The position numbers and the translations under genes are program-made. A stretch of DNA of 64,000 bases from a bacterium HR28. GTDB lineage: Bacteria > Chloroflexota > Chloroflexia > Thermomicrobiales > Thermomicrobiaceae. Under the pieces are notes generated by a model. It saw nothing but the letters and a program-made list of their open reading frames with translations, had not been told where the DNA came from and made no database searches. Below are positions 63,689 through 64,000 of this stretch, in pieces. Location: the NCBI GenBank assembly GCA_002898255.1, contig BEIE01000001.1:372001-436000 (forward strand), in the 5' to 3' direction. Numbering within the stretch: position 1 is the stretch's first letter; the number at the start of each line of letters is the position of its first letter.

Positions 63689-64000
63689 AGGCAATGGCCC
63701 CCTGGCTCTGCAAGGGCCCGTAGTGCTCAGCCGGCGCTCCCGCCGGGAAGGCATCGGGGCAGCGCGTGGGCACAGACAGAGCATCCAACGAGCGGGCCTT
63801 CTCCACCAGTATAGAAGGAGCCGTGATGGGCAGCTCGACCAGGAGGCGGGCCACCAGGTGCCCCCAGGCCTCCTGGCCCAGGTGGAGGTGCAGGGCCTTC
63901 ACCGCCTTCTCAGCGGCCTGCTGGGCGGCAAAGCACGCCCACTCATGCCGCCCCGCTTGCGCGGCGATCCGCGCCATCTCTAGGTCCGACTCGGCCTGCT
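63636..64000 (-). CDS. HEPN domain protein, N-terminus beyond window
   Basis: The frame is open to the right edge. The visible part begins QAESDLEMARIAAQAG and continues ACFAAQQAAEKAVKALHLHLG, the first two helices of a HEPN domain. A later section is poorly conserved. I do not see an RxxxxH RNase motif in the visible region, so it may belong to the non-RNase subclass. It overlaps the MNT gene, and the pair resembles HEPN-MNT toxin-antitoxin modules. An ATG at 63977 is internal, because conserved sequence lies upstream of it. Confidence 0.85.
   Translation of the reverse strand, partial: QAESDLEMARIAAQAGRHEWACFAAQQAAEKAVKALHLHLGQEAWGHLVARLLVELPITAPSILVEKARSLDALSVPTRCPDAFPAGAPAEHYGPLQSQGAIAYASEIVAFVRAQMAEPR

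Noticed and set aside
1-64000. CRISPR arrays, insertion sequences and prophage genes
   Set aside because: I found no regularly spaced direct repeats, no transposase or integrase motifs and no phage structural genes. The HEPN-MNT pair is the only element of mobile character.

Overview
The window is about 64 kb of GC-rich bacterial chromosome with short intergenic gaps inside operons, many GTG starts and some TTG starts, and sigma70-like promoters. The gene set is that of an aerobic, Gram-positive-like or monoderm heterotroph: a leucyl T-box, a manganese riboswitch, an NDH-2, a caa3 oxidase assembly factor, and several secreted proteins that share a C-terminal repeat. I infer a member of the Chloroflexota, most likely a Thermomicrobium/Sphaerobacter-type organism. 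This rests on protein style and gene content, not on a marker gene.

Layout. 1-1218: divergent LigB-type dioxygenase (cut by the left edge) and a small membrane-anchored haem-binding protein. 1621-6599: leucine operon leuA-leuC-leuD-leuB behind a promoter, a T-box with a CTC (Leu) specifier and a terminator. 6900-14045: a run of plus-strand genes: an anchored protein of unknown function, a secreted GH18 protein, aroQ, an M24 aminopeptidase, efp, accB, xseA, xseB. 15095-25570: secreted subtilase, membrane-bound EEP phosphatase/nuclease, GT-C-like membrane protein, a large GAF-GAF-PAS-GGDEF-EAL protein, an SDR. 25574-32028: secreted trypsin-like protease with three C-terminal repeats, PIG-L deacetylase, a large sortilin/BNR propeller protein. 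32974-40113: HIT protein and mutM (divergent), thrC, a GT4 glycosyltransferase, and a minus-strand operon AtzG-like / amidase / flavin-dependent oxidoreductase. 40316-44438: yybP-ykoY riboswitch controlling terC and a universal stress protein, then a KimA-like permease. 44721-47632: ctaG and an arsenic-type pair (ArsR repressor, ArsO-like flavoprotein) with two matching operator-like dyads. 47972-54764: amidohydrolase, PfkB kinase plus M28 peptidase, GH13 glucosidase, small membrane protein. 55060-58219: MshC/CysS-like ligase, a candidate selenocysteine peroxiredoxin, NDH-2. 58384-64000: luciferase-like protein, then a minus-strand series HEPN, MNT, a frameshifted small gene, HAD hydrolase, clan-A glycosidase, VOC protein, DinB protein.

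The best single find is the peroxiredoxin at 56360-56836. It is interrupted by an in-frame TGA exactly at the peroxidatic cysteine, and the TGA is followed at SECIS-like spacing by a perfect 8-bp hairpin with a 4-base loop. I read it as an unannotated selenoprotein. Other points of interest are two novel-looking C-terminal repeat modules on secreted enzymes, the paired ArsR dyads, the MshC-like ligase, and the frameshifted gene behind a HEPN-MNT pair.

Several intergenic stretches of 0.5 to 1 kb (14046-15094, 17086-17843, 32090-32973, 35546-36133) contain no gene I could support.
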